From the NCBI GenBank assembly GCA_963729215.1, contig CAVSND010000023.1:594375-658374 (forward strand): a DNA stretch of 64,000 nt, given 5' to 3'. The notes beneath the pieces are model-generated. The model searched no databases. It was not told the DNA's origin and saw only the letters and a list, made by a program, of their open reading frames with translations. This document shows positions 40,061 through 48,400 of the stretch, in pieces; position 1 is the stretch's first letter; each line of letters starts with the position of its first letter. Position numbers and translations under genes: made by a program. The DNA is from CAVQJU01 sp963729215. Its GTDB lineage: Bacteria > Acidobacteriota > Vicinamibacteria > Vicinamibacterales > CAVVIG01.

Positions 40061-40697
40061 GACGGCGACCGCGATCGAAGCGGCGCTGCTTCAATCGTCC
40101 CGCGTCTCGGTTGTGCTGACGGGCATTGGCGCCGTGAACACCGCCTACGCGCTCACCCAGTACCTCGCGACACAGCCCAGACCGTCGCTCGTCATCCAGA
40201 CGGGCATCGCGGGAGCTTATGTCCCGGCCGGCATTGCCGTCGGATCGGTGGTGCTGGCCGACACGGAGATTTACGGCGATCTTGGCGTGATGACCACCGG
40301 CGGCTGGCTGCCAGCCGAGGAGATCGGGATTCCGATTGTCGAGGCCCGTGGCGCGCACCCGCCGCGGTTCAACTATTTCCCGTTGGATCCGGACCTCGTG
40401 TCGCGCGCCTCCACGATCGGCGGCTCCCTCATCGCGCGAATCGGCCCGTTCCTGACGCTGTCACAAGTGACCGGCGTGCGGACGCTGGGTGATGCGCTGC
40501 ACCAGCGCTTCGGCGCGCTGTGCGAATCGATGGAAGGCGCCGCCGCCGCGCACGTGTGCGCGCTGCACGACGTGCCGTTTCTCGAGGTGCGGGGGATCAG
40601 CAACCTGATCGAGGATCGCAATCGCGCGGCGTGGCGGATCAAAGAGGCCGCCGAAGCGGCTCAGACCGTCGCCCTGCGCCTCGCCGAGAACCTCTAG
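39969..40697 (+). CDS. mqnB: Futalosine hydrolase MqnB with repeat-encoded N-terminus
   Basis: MqnB releases hypoxanthine or adenine from (aminodeoxy)futalosine in the alternative menaquinone pathway. The 242-residue protein is a nucleoside phosphorylase-fold hydrolase: LTGIGAVNTAYALTQYL, QTGIAGAYVPAGIAVGSVV, then CESMEGAAAAHVCALHDVPF and RGISNLIEDRN. Residues 1-28 are the translated 9-bp array; the true domain starts at VLVLTATAIEAALL. A start inside the array (GTG units) is possible. The stop TAG leads directly into the hairpin element at 40697. Confidence 0.88.
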   Translation: MEKVRRVREVQGVRKVPEVRKVREVPGVLVLTATAIEAALLQSSRVSVVLTGIGAVNTAYALTQYLATQPRPSLVIQTGIAGAYVPAGIAVGSVVLADTEIYGDLGVMTTGGWLPAEEIGIPIVEARGAHPPRFNYFPLDPDLVSRASTIGGSLIARIGPFLTLSQVTGVRTLGDALHQRFGALCESMEGAAAAHVCALHDVPFLEVRGISNLIEDRNRAAWRIKEAAEAAQTVALRLAENL

Positions 40698-40757
40698 CAG
40701 GCTGCTGAAGAACGCGGCCTGAACGTAAAATGTAGAGCGTCGAACGTAGAATCCGGC
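40697..40757. repeat. Hairpin-head plus 7-bp array element, third copy
   Basis: GCAGGCTGCTGAAGAACGC followed by GGCCTG is the hairpin head, then heptads AACGTAA, AATGTAG, AGCGTCG and AACGTAG lead to AATCCGG. As in copy A (26656) it starts on the G of the upstream stop codon TAG. The head matches the inverted copy B in about 21 of 25 positions. Confidence 0.8.
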
Positions 40758-40857
40758 TGAACCTGAATCTCTGAACCGTGAACCCCTTGAACCTCTGGAA
40801 CCCTTCGAACCTCTCGAACCCTTCGAACCTCTCGAACCCCTTGAACCCCTCGAACCA
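40758..40857. repeat. 9-bp GAACCTCT array upstream of mqnD
   Basis: About ten units of the type GAACCTCTG, GAACCCTTC, GAACCTCTC, GAACCCCTT run up to and into the mqnD start (GAACCAATGAACCCC). It is the reverse complement of the mqnB array, so the two arrays face each other across mqnB. Confidence 0.85.
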
Positions 40858-41691
40858 ATGAACCCCCTGACCCTCGCGTATTCCCCGTGCCCGAACGACA
40901 CATTCATCTTTACGCCGTGGGCCGAGGGGCGCATCGACGGGGCGCCAGCGGTCGTCGAGCGCTACGAGGACATCGACACGCTGAATCGGATCGCGCTGGC
41001 TGGAGAACCGGACGTCGTGAAGGTCTCGTTTCACGCATTCGGCCATCTCCGTGACCGGTATGGTCTGCTGCGGAGCGGCGGCGCGCTCGGCCGGGGATGC
41101 GGACCGCTCGTCGTGGCGCGCACGCCGTTCGACGCGGACGGGCTGGCCGCCAGGACCGTCGCCATTCCGGGCCGGCTCACCACGGCCGCGCTGCTCGTTC
41201 GCCTGTTTGCGCCCGGGCTCTCCGACGCCAACATCGTCGTGATGCCGTTCCACGAGATCATGCCGGCCGTCTGCAGCGGGCAGGTGGATGCGGGCGTCAT
41301 CATTCACGAGAGCCGGTTCACGTATCAGCGCCACGGCCTGACGAGGATTGTCGATCTCGGGGAGTGGTGGGAGCGCGAGACGGGCCACGCCATCCCTCTG
41401 GGCGGCATCGCGATGCGCCGCGACCTCGGCGCCGGGCTGATTCGGCGCACGGAGCGGGCGCTGACCGCGAGCGTGGACTACGCGCACGCGCACCCGGCGG
41501 ACGTCTGGCCCACGATCCGGCGCCACGCCCAGGAGATGGAGGACGATGTGATGCGCCAGCACATCGCGTTGTACGTGAACGACTTCACGCGCGACTACGG
41601 TGCGGAGGGCGAGGCCGCCATCCGGCACCTGCTCGAAACCGCCGAGCGCCTCGCGATTGTCCCGCATTCGGATCAGCCGATCTTCGCGTAA
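40858..41691 (+). CDS. mqnD: 1,4-dihydroxy-6-naphthoate synthase MqnD
   Basis: MqnD converts cyclic dehypoxanthine futalosine to 1,4-dihydroxy-6-naphthoate. The 277-residue protein has a periplasmic-binding-protein fold without signal peptide. LAYSPCPNDTFIFTPWAEG (6-24) is the MqnD hallmark, and GVIIHESRFTYQRHGL carries the active-site histidine region. It follows mqnB. mqnA and mqnC are not in this window; mqnE is at 49323. The first codons (MNP) lie in the repeat array. Confidence 0.93.
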   Translation: MNPLTLAYSPCPNDTFIFTPWAEGRIDGAPAVVERYEDIDTLNRIALAGEPDVVKVSFHAFGHLRDRYGLLRSGGALGRGCGPLVVARTPFDADGLAARTVAIPGRLTTAALLVRLFAPGLSDANIVVMPFHEIMPAVCSGQVDAGVIIHESRFTYQRHGLTRIVDLGEWWERETGHAIPLGGIAMRRDLGAGLIRRTERALTASVDYAHAHPADVWPTIRRHAQEMEDDVMRQHIALYVNDFTRDYGAEGEAAIRHLLETAERLAIVPHSDQPIFA

Positions 41692-41709
41692 CGCTCTATA
41701 ATCCGGCGC

Positions 41710-42900
41710 ATGCTGACACGCCGGAAATTCCTGACCGCGGCCGCGGCTGGCGCCGCGACGCTCTCGACGTTCTCCAGGCTGCCCGGGCTGGGCGCCGCCG
41801 AATACGACCTCATCATCGCGGGCGGCCGCGTGATCGATCCGTCGCACGCGTTCGACGCGGTGGCCGACGTGGCGATCGCGGGTGGAAAGATCGCCGCCGT
41901 GAGGCCTGGCCTCGCCCCATCCAGCGCGGCTGCGACGATCGACGCGCGCGGCAAGCTGGTCGTGCCTGGTCTCATCGACATCCACACGCATGCGGGGCGG
42001 GCCATGGCCGATCCGGCGACGTGCCTGTCCCAGGGCGTCACGTCGCTCATCGACGCCGGATCCCAGGGCGCGGACCACATCGACGAAGTCGTGGCTGTCG
42101 CGAAAGCCGCGCCCAATCGCATGCGCGTCCTGATCAACATGGCGAAGACCGGCATCCTGGACGAAGGCGAGTTGAACGACATCAGCCACGCCGACGTCGC
42201 CGCCACAAGGGCCGCGATCGAGCGCAATCGCGACTTCGTCGTCGGCATCAAGGCGCGGTTGTCTCAGAACGTCGCCGGCAAGAACGACGTCGAGGCGCTC
42301 CGGCGCGCGCAGCAGGTGGCAAAGCCCCTGAATATTCCCGTGATGATCCACATGGGCCAGACGTTTTCGCCGCTGCCGGCTATTTTCGCCTTGCTCAAGC
42401 CCGGCGACATCGTCACGCACATCTACGCGCCTCCGCCGCATGGAATCTTCGACGAGGCCGGACGGGTTCTTCCCGAGGTCATCGACGCCCGCCGGCGCGG
42501 CGTGTGGTTCGACATCGGGAACGGCCGGACGGGCCACATCACGTGGGCGATGGCCAATCACGCCATGGAGTCGCGCCTGTTGCCGGACACCGTGTCGACG
42601 GATTGGACGACGAACGAGCTGGCGCGTACCGAGCAGGTGATCGACTTCGGGAATGTGCTGTCGAAGTTCCTGATGCTCGGCGTGCCGCTGTCCGACGTGA
42701 TCGCGATGGCGACGTCAAACGCCGCGAAGACGTTTCCCGCGTTCAAGGGCCTTGGCACGCTGGGGGTCGGTGTGCCGGCCGACGTGACGCTGCTCGAGCT
42801 GCGGGAGGGCTCGTTCGATTTCTTCGACAACGAGCGGGCGAAGCGCAGCGGCATGCAGCGCCTGTTCGCGGCTCGAACCTTCTTCGCAGGCAAAGGATGA
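41710..42900 (+). CDS. Exported metal-dependent amidohydrolase/deacetylase
   Basis: A 396-residue amidohydrolase with a Tat leader (LTRRKFLTAAAAGAATLS). Metal ligands are DIHTHAG (near 97), a probable carboxylated lysine in VVGIKARLSQ (near 180), histidines in VMIHMGQT and VTHIYAP, and the aspartate in STDWTTNE (near 300). This matches the dihydroorotase-like deacetylase group (Atu3266-type), whose members act on N-acylated or ester compounds. The substrate is unknown and export is predicted only from the leader. Confidence 0.88.
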   Translation: MLTRRKFLTAAAAGAATLSTFSRLPGLGAAEYDLIIAGGRVIDPSHAFDAVADVAIAGGKIAAVRPGLAPSSAAATIDARGKLVVPGLIDIHTHAGRAMADPATCLSQGVTSLIDAGSQGADHIDEVVAVAKAAPNRMRVLINMAKTGILDEGELNDISHADVAATRAAIERNRDFVVGIKARLSQNVAGKNDVEALRRAQQVAKPLNIPVMIHMGQTFSPLPAIFALLKPGDIVTHIYAPPPHGIFDEAGRVLPEVIDARRRGVWFDIGNGRTGHITWAMANHAMESRLLPDTVSTDWTTNELARTEQVIDFGNVLSKFLMLGVPLSDVIAMATSNAAKTFPAFKGLGTLGVGVPADVTLLELREGSFDFFDNERAKRSGMQRLFAARTFFAGKG

Positions 42901-42939
42901 AGCGTTTGTACGTTGGCGCAACCGCCAACGGAAGCGATC

Positions 42940-43728
42940 TCAGCGAAACGCCACGGCTTTCAGGTGGGCGTGCAGCTGCGCGACGCCGTCAGTCAGCGCG
43001 GCCGGACCCGGCTGCAGGATGTACGTCGATTTGATCTCGAAGATGTGATCGCTGCGGACCGCGCCCACGCGGTCCCAGCCCGGCCGGTTCTGAATCGTCG
43101 GTTTCTTCATCTTCTTCCCGCACCACGACGCGAAGACGACATCCGGGTCGCGGCGCGCAACTTCTCCCGGATCAACGATGCGGTCCCTGGCGAGGCCGCA
43201 CGGCGCGAGCTCGGGGAAAATCGGATCGCCGCCGGCGACCTCCACGAGCTCTTCCACCCAGCGAATGCCCGAGATGAGGGGCTCGTCCCACTCCTCGAAG
43301 AACACGCGCGGCCGCTTTGGAAAGGATGCCGCCGCTTCTCGAATGCGATCGAGGCCGGCTTCGAGTTGGTCGGCCAGCCGCTCCGCTTCGGCCTGACAGC
43401 CGACGAGGCCGCCGAGCATTCGAATCATCTGCAGGATCTCGCCGATGCTCCGCTGGTTGAATGTCACGACGGGCAGGCCGCGGCGAATGAGCTCGGCAAC
43501 GAGGTCGGCCTGCAGGTCGGAGAACGCCAGGATGAGGTCGGGCTCGAGCGCGGCGATCTTGTCGAACTTCGCGTTGATGAACGCCGAGATCTTCGGCTTC
43601 TGCCGCGCTTCGGGCGGACGCACCGTGTAACCGGAGACTCCGACGATGCGGTCGCCCTGGCCGAGCAGGTAGAGCGTCTCCGTCGTCTCTTCGGTCAGGC
43701 AAACCACGCGACAGGGGAATTTAGTCAT
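42940..43728 (-). CDS. BtuF-like cobalamin-binding protein without signal peptide
   Basis: A 262-residue protein with the type III periplasmic-binding fold of BtuF: VVCLTEETTETLYLLGQGDRIVGV, LEPDLILAFSDLQADL, VVTFNQRSIGEIL and FFEEWDEPLISG. It has no signal peptide and starts with MTKFPCR, so it seems to stay in the cytosol. It is the last gene of the B12 operon, after a DUF71 gene. It may hold or deliver cobinamide or cobalamin inside the cell. The ATG is in an ATGACTAAATTC repeat unit. Confidence 0.85.
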   Translation of the reverse strand: MTKFPCRVVCLTEETTETLYLLGQGDRIVGVSGYTVRPPEARQKPKISAFINAKFDKIAALEPDLILAFSDLQADLVAELIRRGLPVVTFNQRSIGEILQMIRMLGGLVGCQAEAERLADQLEAGLDRIREAAASFPKRPRVFFEEWDEPLISGIRWVEELVEVAGGDPIFPELAPCGLARDRIVDPGEVARRDPDVVFASWCGKKMKKPTIQNRPGWDRVGAVRSDHIFEIKSTYILQPGPAALTDGVAQLHAHLKAVAFR

Positions 43729-43760
43729 CTGGTCATCTGATCATTTGGTCATTGCTGAGA
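43719..43760. repeat. ATGACCAG-family single arm between two B12 genes
   Basis: Four units (TAGTCATC, TGGTCATC, TGATCATT, TGGTCATT) on the plus strand, outer end GAATTTAGTCAT. The arm contains the start of the BtuF-like gene (43728) and the TGA stop of the DUF71 gene (43751-43749), so in 42 bp it provides both a stop and a start. Confidence 0.85.
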
Positions 43761-44444
43761 CGAGGCGGGGAGCACGTCGGCGAAGACGAAGCCGTCGCGC
43801 TCGACGACCTCGCCCGAGGCGATCGCAATAGGCTTGTCGAACATCGGGCCGGCGTACGCGAACGAGTGAAACTCCCCGCGCTCGCCGCAGGGATCGACCG
43901 AAGGCGGGAGCTCGTCGAGAAGCGCCGAGTCGAACTCTCGTCCGGCGAAACGTCTGTCTACCACCTTGGGATTCACGCACGTCAGGCGCGCGCGCAACCC
44001 GCCGGCCACCATCGTCCGCGCGAGCGCAGCGGTGTCCGCGCCGAAGAGCGGGAACATCGGCGTCAGCCCGGTTCCGGCCAGCCGTTCCTCGCGATACCGG
44101 CGGATGTCCTCGAGAAACAGATCCCCAAACGCCACGTGCGTGAAGCCCTCGGACACTGCACGCTCCACCGCGCCCGCCATCGCGCGCTCGTACACCTCGT
44201 TCGGGCACGGGGACGGAATCGGAATCTGCCGCAGCGGCAACCCGAGCGCATCCGCCTGCGCCTGAAGCAGTTCCACCCGCACCGCGTGCATCGCCACGCG
44301 CTGGTGGACTTCGTTCACCGTCGTCAGCACGCCCCCGAGTTCGACGCCGGACTGCCGGAGGACGTGCACCATCCAGGCGGAGTCCTTGCCGGAGGACCAC
44401 GAAACCAAACATTTAGTCATCTGGTCATCTAGCCATTTGGTCAT
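43749..44444 (-). CDS. DUF71/COG2102 ATP-pyrophosphatase, first copy
   Basis: A 223-231-residue N-type ATP-pyrophosphatase. SWSSGKDSAWMVHVLRQ is the ATP loop, GDLFLEDIRRYRE and VDPCGERGEFHSFAY are DUF71 signatures. Eukaryotic members are diphthine-ammonia ligases. Bacterial ones in B12 gene clusters were predicted to amidate a corrinoid intermediate in salvage (comparative genomics, de Crecy-Lagard and others). It lies in a B12 operon, so the latter is likely. Two starts are possible, both within the repeat array: 44444 (MTKWLDDQ) and the more natural 44420 (MTKCLVSWSSGKDS). Confidence 0.87.
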   Translation of the reverse strand: MTKWLDDQMTKCLVSWSSGKDSAWMVHVLRQSGVELGGVLTTVNEVHQRVAMHAVRVELLQAQADALGLPLRQIPIPSPCPNEVYERAMAGAVERAVSEGFTHVAFGDLFLEDIRRYREERLAGTGLTPMFPLFGADTAALARTMVAGGLRARLTCVNPKVVDRRFAGREFDSALLDELPPSVDPCGERGEFHSFAYAGPMFDKPIAIASGEVVERDGFVFADVLPASSQQ

Positions 44445-44455
44445 TTCTGAGACGG
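44411..44455. repeat. Left inverted arm of the S23-relic element
   Basis: ATTTAGTCATCTGGTCATCT leads through TTTGGTCATTTCTGAGACG. Its reverse complement matches the right arm at 44867-44912 in about 38 of 43 positions. This includes the CGTCTCAGAAATGACC block, which is not part of the plain 8-bp repeat. Confidence 0.88.
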
Positions 44456-44498
44456 CGCCGGCGAGTGTGGAACGGCGGATTGCCTCACGCGCGTCGTC

Positions 44499-44896
44499 AT
44501 GAGCGAGCAGAGCGAAGCATTGAAAGAGCGGACGATGTCATTTGCTGTCAGCGTATTGCGTCTGATAGACACGATTCCCACGAAGGCAGTCCGCCGATGC
44601 TGTCGCACGCCAGTTGGCAAAAGTGCCACGTCTGTTGCGGCGAACTACCGCTCCGTCTGCACGGCTCGTTCTCGACCGCGACTTCATCTCCAAACTCTGC
44701 CATCGTCGTCGAGGAGGCGGAAGAGAGCCGTCTACTGGCTCGAGATAATGCTCCGCGCCGGTGTTGCCACCGATCAGGAAATGCGGTCCGACTCCGACAA
44801 GAAGCCATCGAGCTGCGCGCAATCTTCTCGCGCTCCCTCAGCACTGCCCGTGTCGAACAGTCGCATCGTCTCAGAAATGACCAGATGACTAGATGA
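44499..44896 (+). pseudogene. Decayed four-helix-bundle (S23 / 23S-rRNA-intervening-sequence) gene
   Basis: Across three frames the region keeps the S23-family pattern: LKERTMSFAVSVLRLIDTIP, then GKSATSVAANYRSVCTARSR, then IVVEEAEES, VYWLEIMLRAGV and RQEAIELRAIFSRSLSTA. Each piece needs a single-base shift to join to the next, so the gene is broken at least three times. Intact members are about 120-residue four-helix bundles of unknown function, first seen in 23S rRNA intervening sequences and related to the Avd protein of diversity-generating retroelements. It lies exactly between two inverted ATGACCAG arms. Confidence 0.75.
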
Positions 44897-44912
44897 CCAA
44901 ATGACCAGATTC
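44867..44912. repeat. Right inverted arm of the S23-relic element
   Basis: CGTCTCAGAAATGACCAGAT leads on to GACTAGATGACCAAATGACC and ends AGATTC. It is the inverted match of 44411-44455. Read leftward, it provides the final residues ESGHLVI and the TAG stop of btuF. Confidence 0.88.
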
Positions 44913-45773
44913 ATCGGCCCCACCTCGCCTCGGGGTGCAGCGCCTGCCCAGCTCGCGTGCGGCCTGGACGATGCGGGGCCCGGGCACAACGTATTGGTCG
45001 CCGACCAGGATGACGATGCGCTTCGTCCTCACGGCCGGAACGGAGCCGAGCGAATCCCACGCACGCAAGTCTCTGGTTGGGTCGACGTTCTTCGCGCTCG
45101 CGCCGTACCTCAGCTCGACGATCACGTCCGGCCGCCGCGCCAGAATCTGTTCCGTGCCGGCCTGAACGGACTGTTGCTTGACGTCGGCGAAGATGTTGTC
45201 GCCGCCGGCGACGTCGAGCAGGTCGGCGAGAAAGCCGTAGCCGCCGCTCGCGTAGATGTTCTGCAGCGTCGTCCGGTCGCGCTCGAACACCAGCAAGGTC
45301 CGCGGTCTTGGTCGTCCGGCTACCGTCGCCCGCACTGCGGCCAATTCCTGTTCCATGGACGATGCCAGGCCGTTGGCCTGAACGCGGTAGCCGATGCGCG
45401 CGCCGACCGCCCGAATCGTGGCCATGATGTCTGGCATCGCGCGGTGCTCGTACGAGTAGTAAGGGATGGTCGCGCGGTCCAGGCTCCGTTTCAACTCGGT
45501 CTGCGTCCCGTACACGATCACCAGATCCGGATGGAGCGACAGAATGCGTTCAGTATCGGGGTCGAGCAGTGCGCCAACCCTCGGAAGCTTCGTCGCCTCA
45601 GGCGGGTACTTGTCGTAGCTGCTGACGGCGATCAGGCGGCTCCCCGCCCCCATCGCGAAAATCATCTCGGTCGTCGCTGGAATCAGCGACACGACGCGCC
45701 GGGGCACGGCGTCCGCCGCCGCGCCGAGCGTGAGGCAGGCGGCCAGCGCAAGCAGGGCGAGACGTTTCATCAT
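44889..45773 (-). CDS. btuF: Periplasmic cobalamin-binding protein BtuF
   Basis: The binding protein for the B12 ABC importer. The 294-residue protein has a signal peptide (MKRLALLALAACLTLGAAA) and the fold markers RVVSLIPATTEMIFAMGAG, LSLHPDLVIVYGTQ and DLLDVAGGDNIFAD. The last seven residues (ESGHLVI) are encoded by an ATGACCAG-family arm. It is 7 bp downstream of btuC. Confidence 0.9.
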   Translation of the reverse strand: MMKRLALLALAACLTLGAAADAVPRRVVSLIPATTEMIFAMGAGSRLIAVSSYDKYPPEATKLPRVGALLDPDTERILSLHPDLVIVYGTQTELKRSLDRATIPYYSYEHRAMPDIMATIRAVGARIGYRVQANGLASSMEQELAAVRATVAGRPRPRTLLVFERDRTTLQNIYASGGYGFLADLLDVAGGDNIFADVKQQSVQAGTEQILARRPDVIVELRYGASAKNVDPTRDLRAWDSLGSVPAVRTKRIVILVGDQYVVPGPRIVQAARELGRRCTPRRGGADESGHLVI

Positions 45774-45780
45774 GCTCTCC

Positions 45781-46785
45781 TCATGTCCGCCGTACGAGCA
45801 GCCAGAGAAAAAACGGCCCGCCGATGATGGCCGTGACGATGCCGACCGGCAGCTCGATGGGGGCGAACATCGTGCGGGCGATGAGATCGCAGCCGATCAG
45901 AAACGTCGCGCCGAAAAGCGCCGACGCGGGCAGCACCAGCCGATGGTCGGATCCGACCACCAGCCGGACGATGTGCGGGACGACCAGGCCGACGAATGCA
46001 ACCGGCCCGCTGATCGAGACCGCGGCGCCCGTGACGAGCGACGCGCTGACGAGCGCCAGCCGTTCGGCGCGCTGGACGTTGACGCCGCGGGCCGCCGCCG
46101 CGTCGGCGCCGAGGCTGATGAGATCGAGCGGGCGCGGCAGCGCCGCCATCATGACGAATGCTATCGCCATCAGGGGGAGCGCGGCCAGGAGCGGTGTGTA
46201 GCTGCCGACGTCCAGCGCGCCCATCAGCCAGCGGACGGCGCGGAACGTGTCCGCGAAGTCGCTCATGTATTGCACGAACAGCGTCAGCGCCGAGAAGAAG
46301 GCGGTCATCGTGACGCCGGCCAGCAGCAGCACGGTTGTCGAGAGCCCGCGGCGTCTGGCGGTCGCGAGCATGTAGACGATTGCCAGCGCGCCAATCGCAC
46401 CCGCGAGGCTCGATAGCGACACGGAAGACAACCCCGCGATCGCGAAGTCGAAATGGAACGCGATCGCCAGCATGGCGCCGAGCGCGGCGCCGCTCGAGAC
46501 GCCGAGGGTGTCCGGCGTGGCCAGGGGATTTCGCAGCAGCGCCTGGAAGATGGCGCCGGCCAGGGCGAGCGAGCCGCCCACGAGTGCGGCGGCCATGATG
46601 CGCGGCAGCCTCGCCACGAAGAAGATCTGCGCATCGGAATTGTCGGCAAACGGGATCGCGCGATCGAACGCGCGCGCCAGGGAAATCGAGGTCGTACCCA
46701 TCAGCGGCGCCGCGACGAGGGTCACCAGCAGCAGCCCGCCAAAACCCGCCAGCGTGACGAACAGACGGCCGCGCACCTGCTGCAC
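45781..46785 (-). CDS. btuC: Cobalamin ABC transporter permease BtuC
   Basis: A 334-residue FecCD/BtuC-type permease with about ten helices. RLPRIMAAALVGGSLALAGA and QALLRNPLATPDTLGVSSGA near 59-98 are signatures, and GPVAFVGLVVPHIVRLVVG is the conserved ATPase-coupling region. It has a GTG start one base after the btuD stop. Confidence 0.93.
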   Translation of the reverse strand: MQQVRGRLFVTLAGFGGLLLVTLVAAPLMGTTSISLARAFDRAIPFADNSDAQIFFVARLPRIMAAALVGGSLALAGAIFQALLRNPLATPDTLGVSSGAALGAMLAIAFHFDFAIAGLSSVSLSSLAGAIGALAIVYMLATARRRGLSTTVLLLAGVTMTAFFSALTLFVQYMSDFADTFRAVRWLMGALDVGSYTPLLAALPLMAIAFVMMAALPRPLDLISLGADAAAARGVNVQRAERLALVSASLVTGAAVSISGPVAFVGLVVPHIVRLVVGSDHRLVLPASALFGATFLIGCDLIARTMFAPIELPVGIVTAIIGGPFFLWLLVRRT

Positions 46786-46786
46786 G

Positions 46787-47569
46787 TCAGGTCCGCGCGA
46801 TCGGCGTCACCGTCAGGTGGCCGGCGCGTTGGTGCATGTGGACATCGGCGTCCACGTCATAGAGCGCGCGGACGGCGTCAGGTGTGAGCACGTCCGCCGT
46901 CGGACCGCTCGCGAGCACACGGCCGTCGCGCACGAGGATGAGCCGCCGGCACAGGCTGGCGGCGAAGTTCAGGTCGTGCGTCGAGAGCACCATGGCGACA
47001 TCGCCGCCGGCGTTCAACCTCGACAACAGTTGCTGCACCTCGAGCTGGTGGCCGACGTCGAGCGAGGCCGTGGGCTCGTCGAGCAGCAGGAGTTGTGGCT
47101 CCTGCGCCAGCGCGCTCGCGATCACCACGCGCTGCTTCTCGCCGCCGCTGAGGGTGTGGAAGGGACGCGAGGCGAACGCCGACATGCCGGTCGCCTCCAG
47201 CGCCTGATGCGCGACCGCGAGGTCGGCCGGCCCTTCGAGCGCGAACGGTCCTAGATGAGGAAACCGCCCCATCAGCACGATTTCCATCACGCTGAAGTCG
47301 AACGGCGCGTGCGTTTCCTGCGGCACGTAGGCGATCTTTCGCGCCGCCTCGCGGCGAGGCCAGTCGGCAAGCTTGCGGCCCTCGAACGCAATCGAGCCAT
47401 GACGCGGGCGCAGCATGCCCCCCAGGAGCTTGAGGATCGTCGTCTTGCCCGATCCGTTCGGGCCAAGCAGGCCGACAAGATCGCCGCGCTCGATCGCGAG
47501 CGAGACGCCGTCGACCACGGAGGGCCCTCCGTTCCGGTACGCGAACGACACCTCAATGGCGTGCAGCAT
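46787..47569 (-). CDS. btuD: Cobalamin ABC transporter ATPase BtuD
   Basis: A 260-residue ABC ATPase: Walker A GPNGSGKTT (37-45), signature LSGGEKQR (near 141), Walker B LLLLDEPTASLD and switch histidine in LSTHDL. It is the FecE/BtuD type that pairs with the downstream permease. The specificity for B12 comes from the operon (riboswitch, btuF, DUF71). It starts 3 bp after the second DUF71 gene stop. Confidence 0.93.
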   Translation of the reverse strand: MLHAIEVSFAYRNGGPSVVDGVSLAIERGDLVGLLGPNGSGKTTILKLLGGMLRPRHGSIAFEGRKLADWPRREAARKIAYVPQETHAPFDFSVMEIVLMGRFPHLGPFALEGPADLAVAHQALEATGMSAFASRPFHTLSGGEKQRVVIASALAQEPQLLLLDEPTASLDVGHQLEVQQLLSRLNAGGDVAMVLSTHDLNFAASLCRRLILVRDGRVLASGPTADVLTPDAVRALYDVDADVHMHQRAGHLTVTPIART

Positions 47570-47572
47570 GGC

Positions 47573-48259
47573 TCACGGCCTGGAAGCGGACACGACGTCG
47601 TCGATGGGCGCGAGGTCGAGCGCCCAGCAGCCCGACCGCTGGACGCTCGCTTCGCGCGCCAGATGCAGCGGCCGGGAGAACAGCGGACTATTTGTCACGA
47701 CGGTGTGATATTCGCCGCGTTCGCCGCACGGATCGACGCCGAGCCGCACGAGTTCAGGCAGCAGCTCGGCCCGCAGCGTGCGCCCGAGCCATGTCTCATC
47801 GAGGAATTCGGCGCGCGCCGTCACGATCATGGCCTCAGCCCCGGACGACACCCAGTCGTGAAACAGGAGCTCGGTCGACATCCCCCATAAAGGCTCGACG
47901 GCCGTGAGGCCGGATGCCTCGCACTGGCGCTCCGCCCATTGCCGATGCTCGTCGAACATGATGTCGCCGAAGATCACGTGCGTGATGCCGCCGGCCCTGG
48001 CCTCCTCGAGCGCCTGATGAAAGGCCTCGTCGTACGTCTGCCACGTGCAGCGTCCGACGATCTGCTTCACGCGCAGCCTGTCGGCTTGCGCCGCGACGAC
48101 CGCCGGCCGCAGTCCGTGCGAGCGGCTCCGCTCGGCGCCGGTATCGAACATCGTGATCATCGAGACGACGTCGAAGTCGGCGTGGACGCGCTGAAGCGCA
48201 GCGCAGCTGTCTTTGCCGCCGCTCCATGACACGGCGGCCCGAGGTTTCACACGCGTCAT
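47573..48259 (-). CDS. DUF71/COG2102 ATP-pyrophosphatase, second copy
   Basis: A 228-residue paralogue of the DUF71 protein at 43749. ATP loop AVSWSGGKDSCAALQRV (9-25); GDIMFDEHRQWAERQ and VDPCGERGEYHTVV are family signatures. It is the first gene of the operon, directly behind the cobalamin riboswitch, which supports the B12-salvage role proposed for bacterial DUF71. The two copies differ considerably, so they may act on different corrinoid intermediates. Confidence 0.88.
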   Translation of the reverse strand: MTRVKPRAAVSWSGGKDSCAALQRVHADFDVVSMITMFDTGAERSRSHGLRPAVVAAQADRLRVKQIVGRCTWQTYDEAFHQALEEARAGGITHVIFGDIMFDEHRQWAERQCEASGLTAVEPLWGMSTELLFHDWVSSGAEAMIVTARAEFLDETWLGRTLRAELLPELVRLGVDPCGERGEYHTVVTNSPLFSRPLHLAREASVQRSGCWALDLAPIDDVVSASRP

Positions 48260-48400
48260 GTTTCGGCCCTCGGCCGGGCCGATGATGAAGTGGAGCAGAA
48301 GACGAGAGAGAGGGAGACTGCGGGGCAGGCCTCAGCCAGCCGCCGGGAGAGGGACACGGACACCGGTGCTCCTTTCGGCGTCTTTCGCGCCGGGAACAAG

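Noticed and set aside
40639..42561. Leftward 640-codon frame with a Phe-Glu-Gly repeat end
   Set aside because: The repeat end is the complement of the GAACCTCT array and the rest is antisense to mqnD and the amidohydrolase.
44499..44888. Functional 129-residue protein in the S23-relic region
   Set aside because: The open frame covers family-like pieces only in parts; other pieces are in other frames, so it is a decayed gene.
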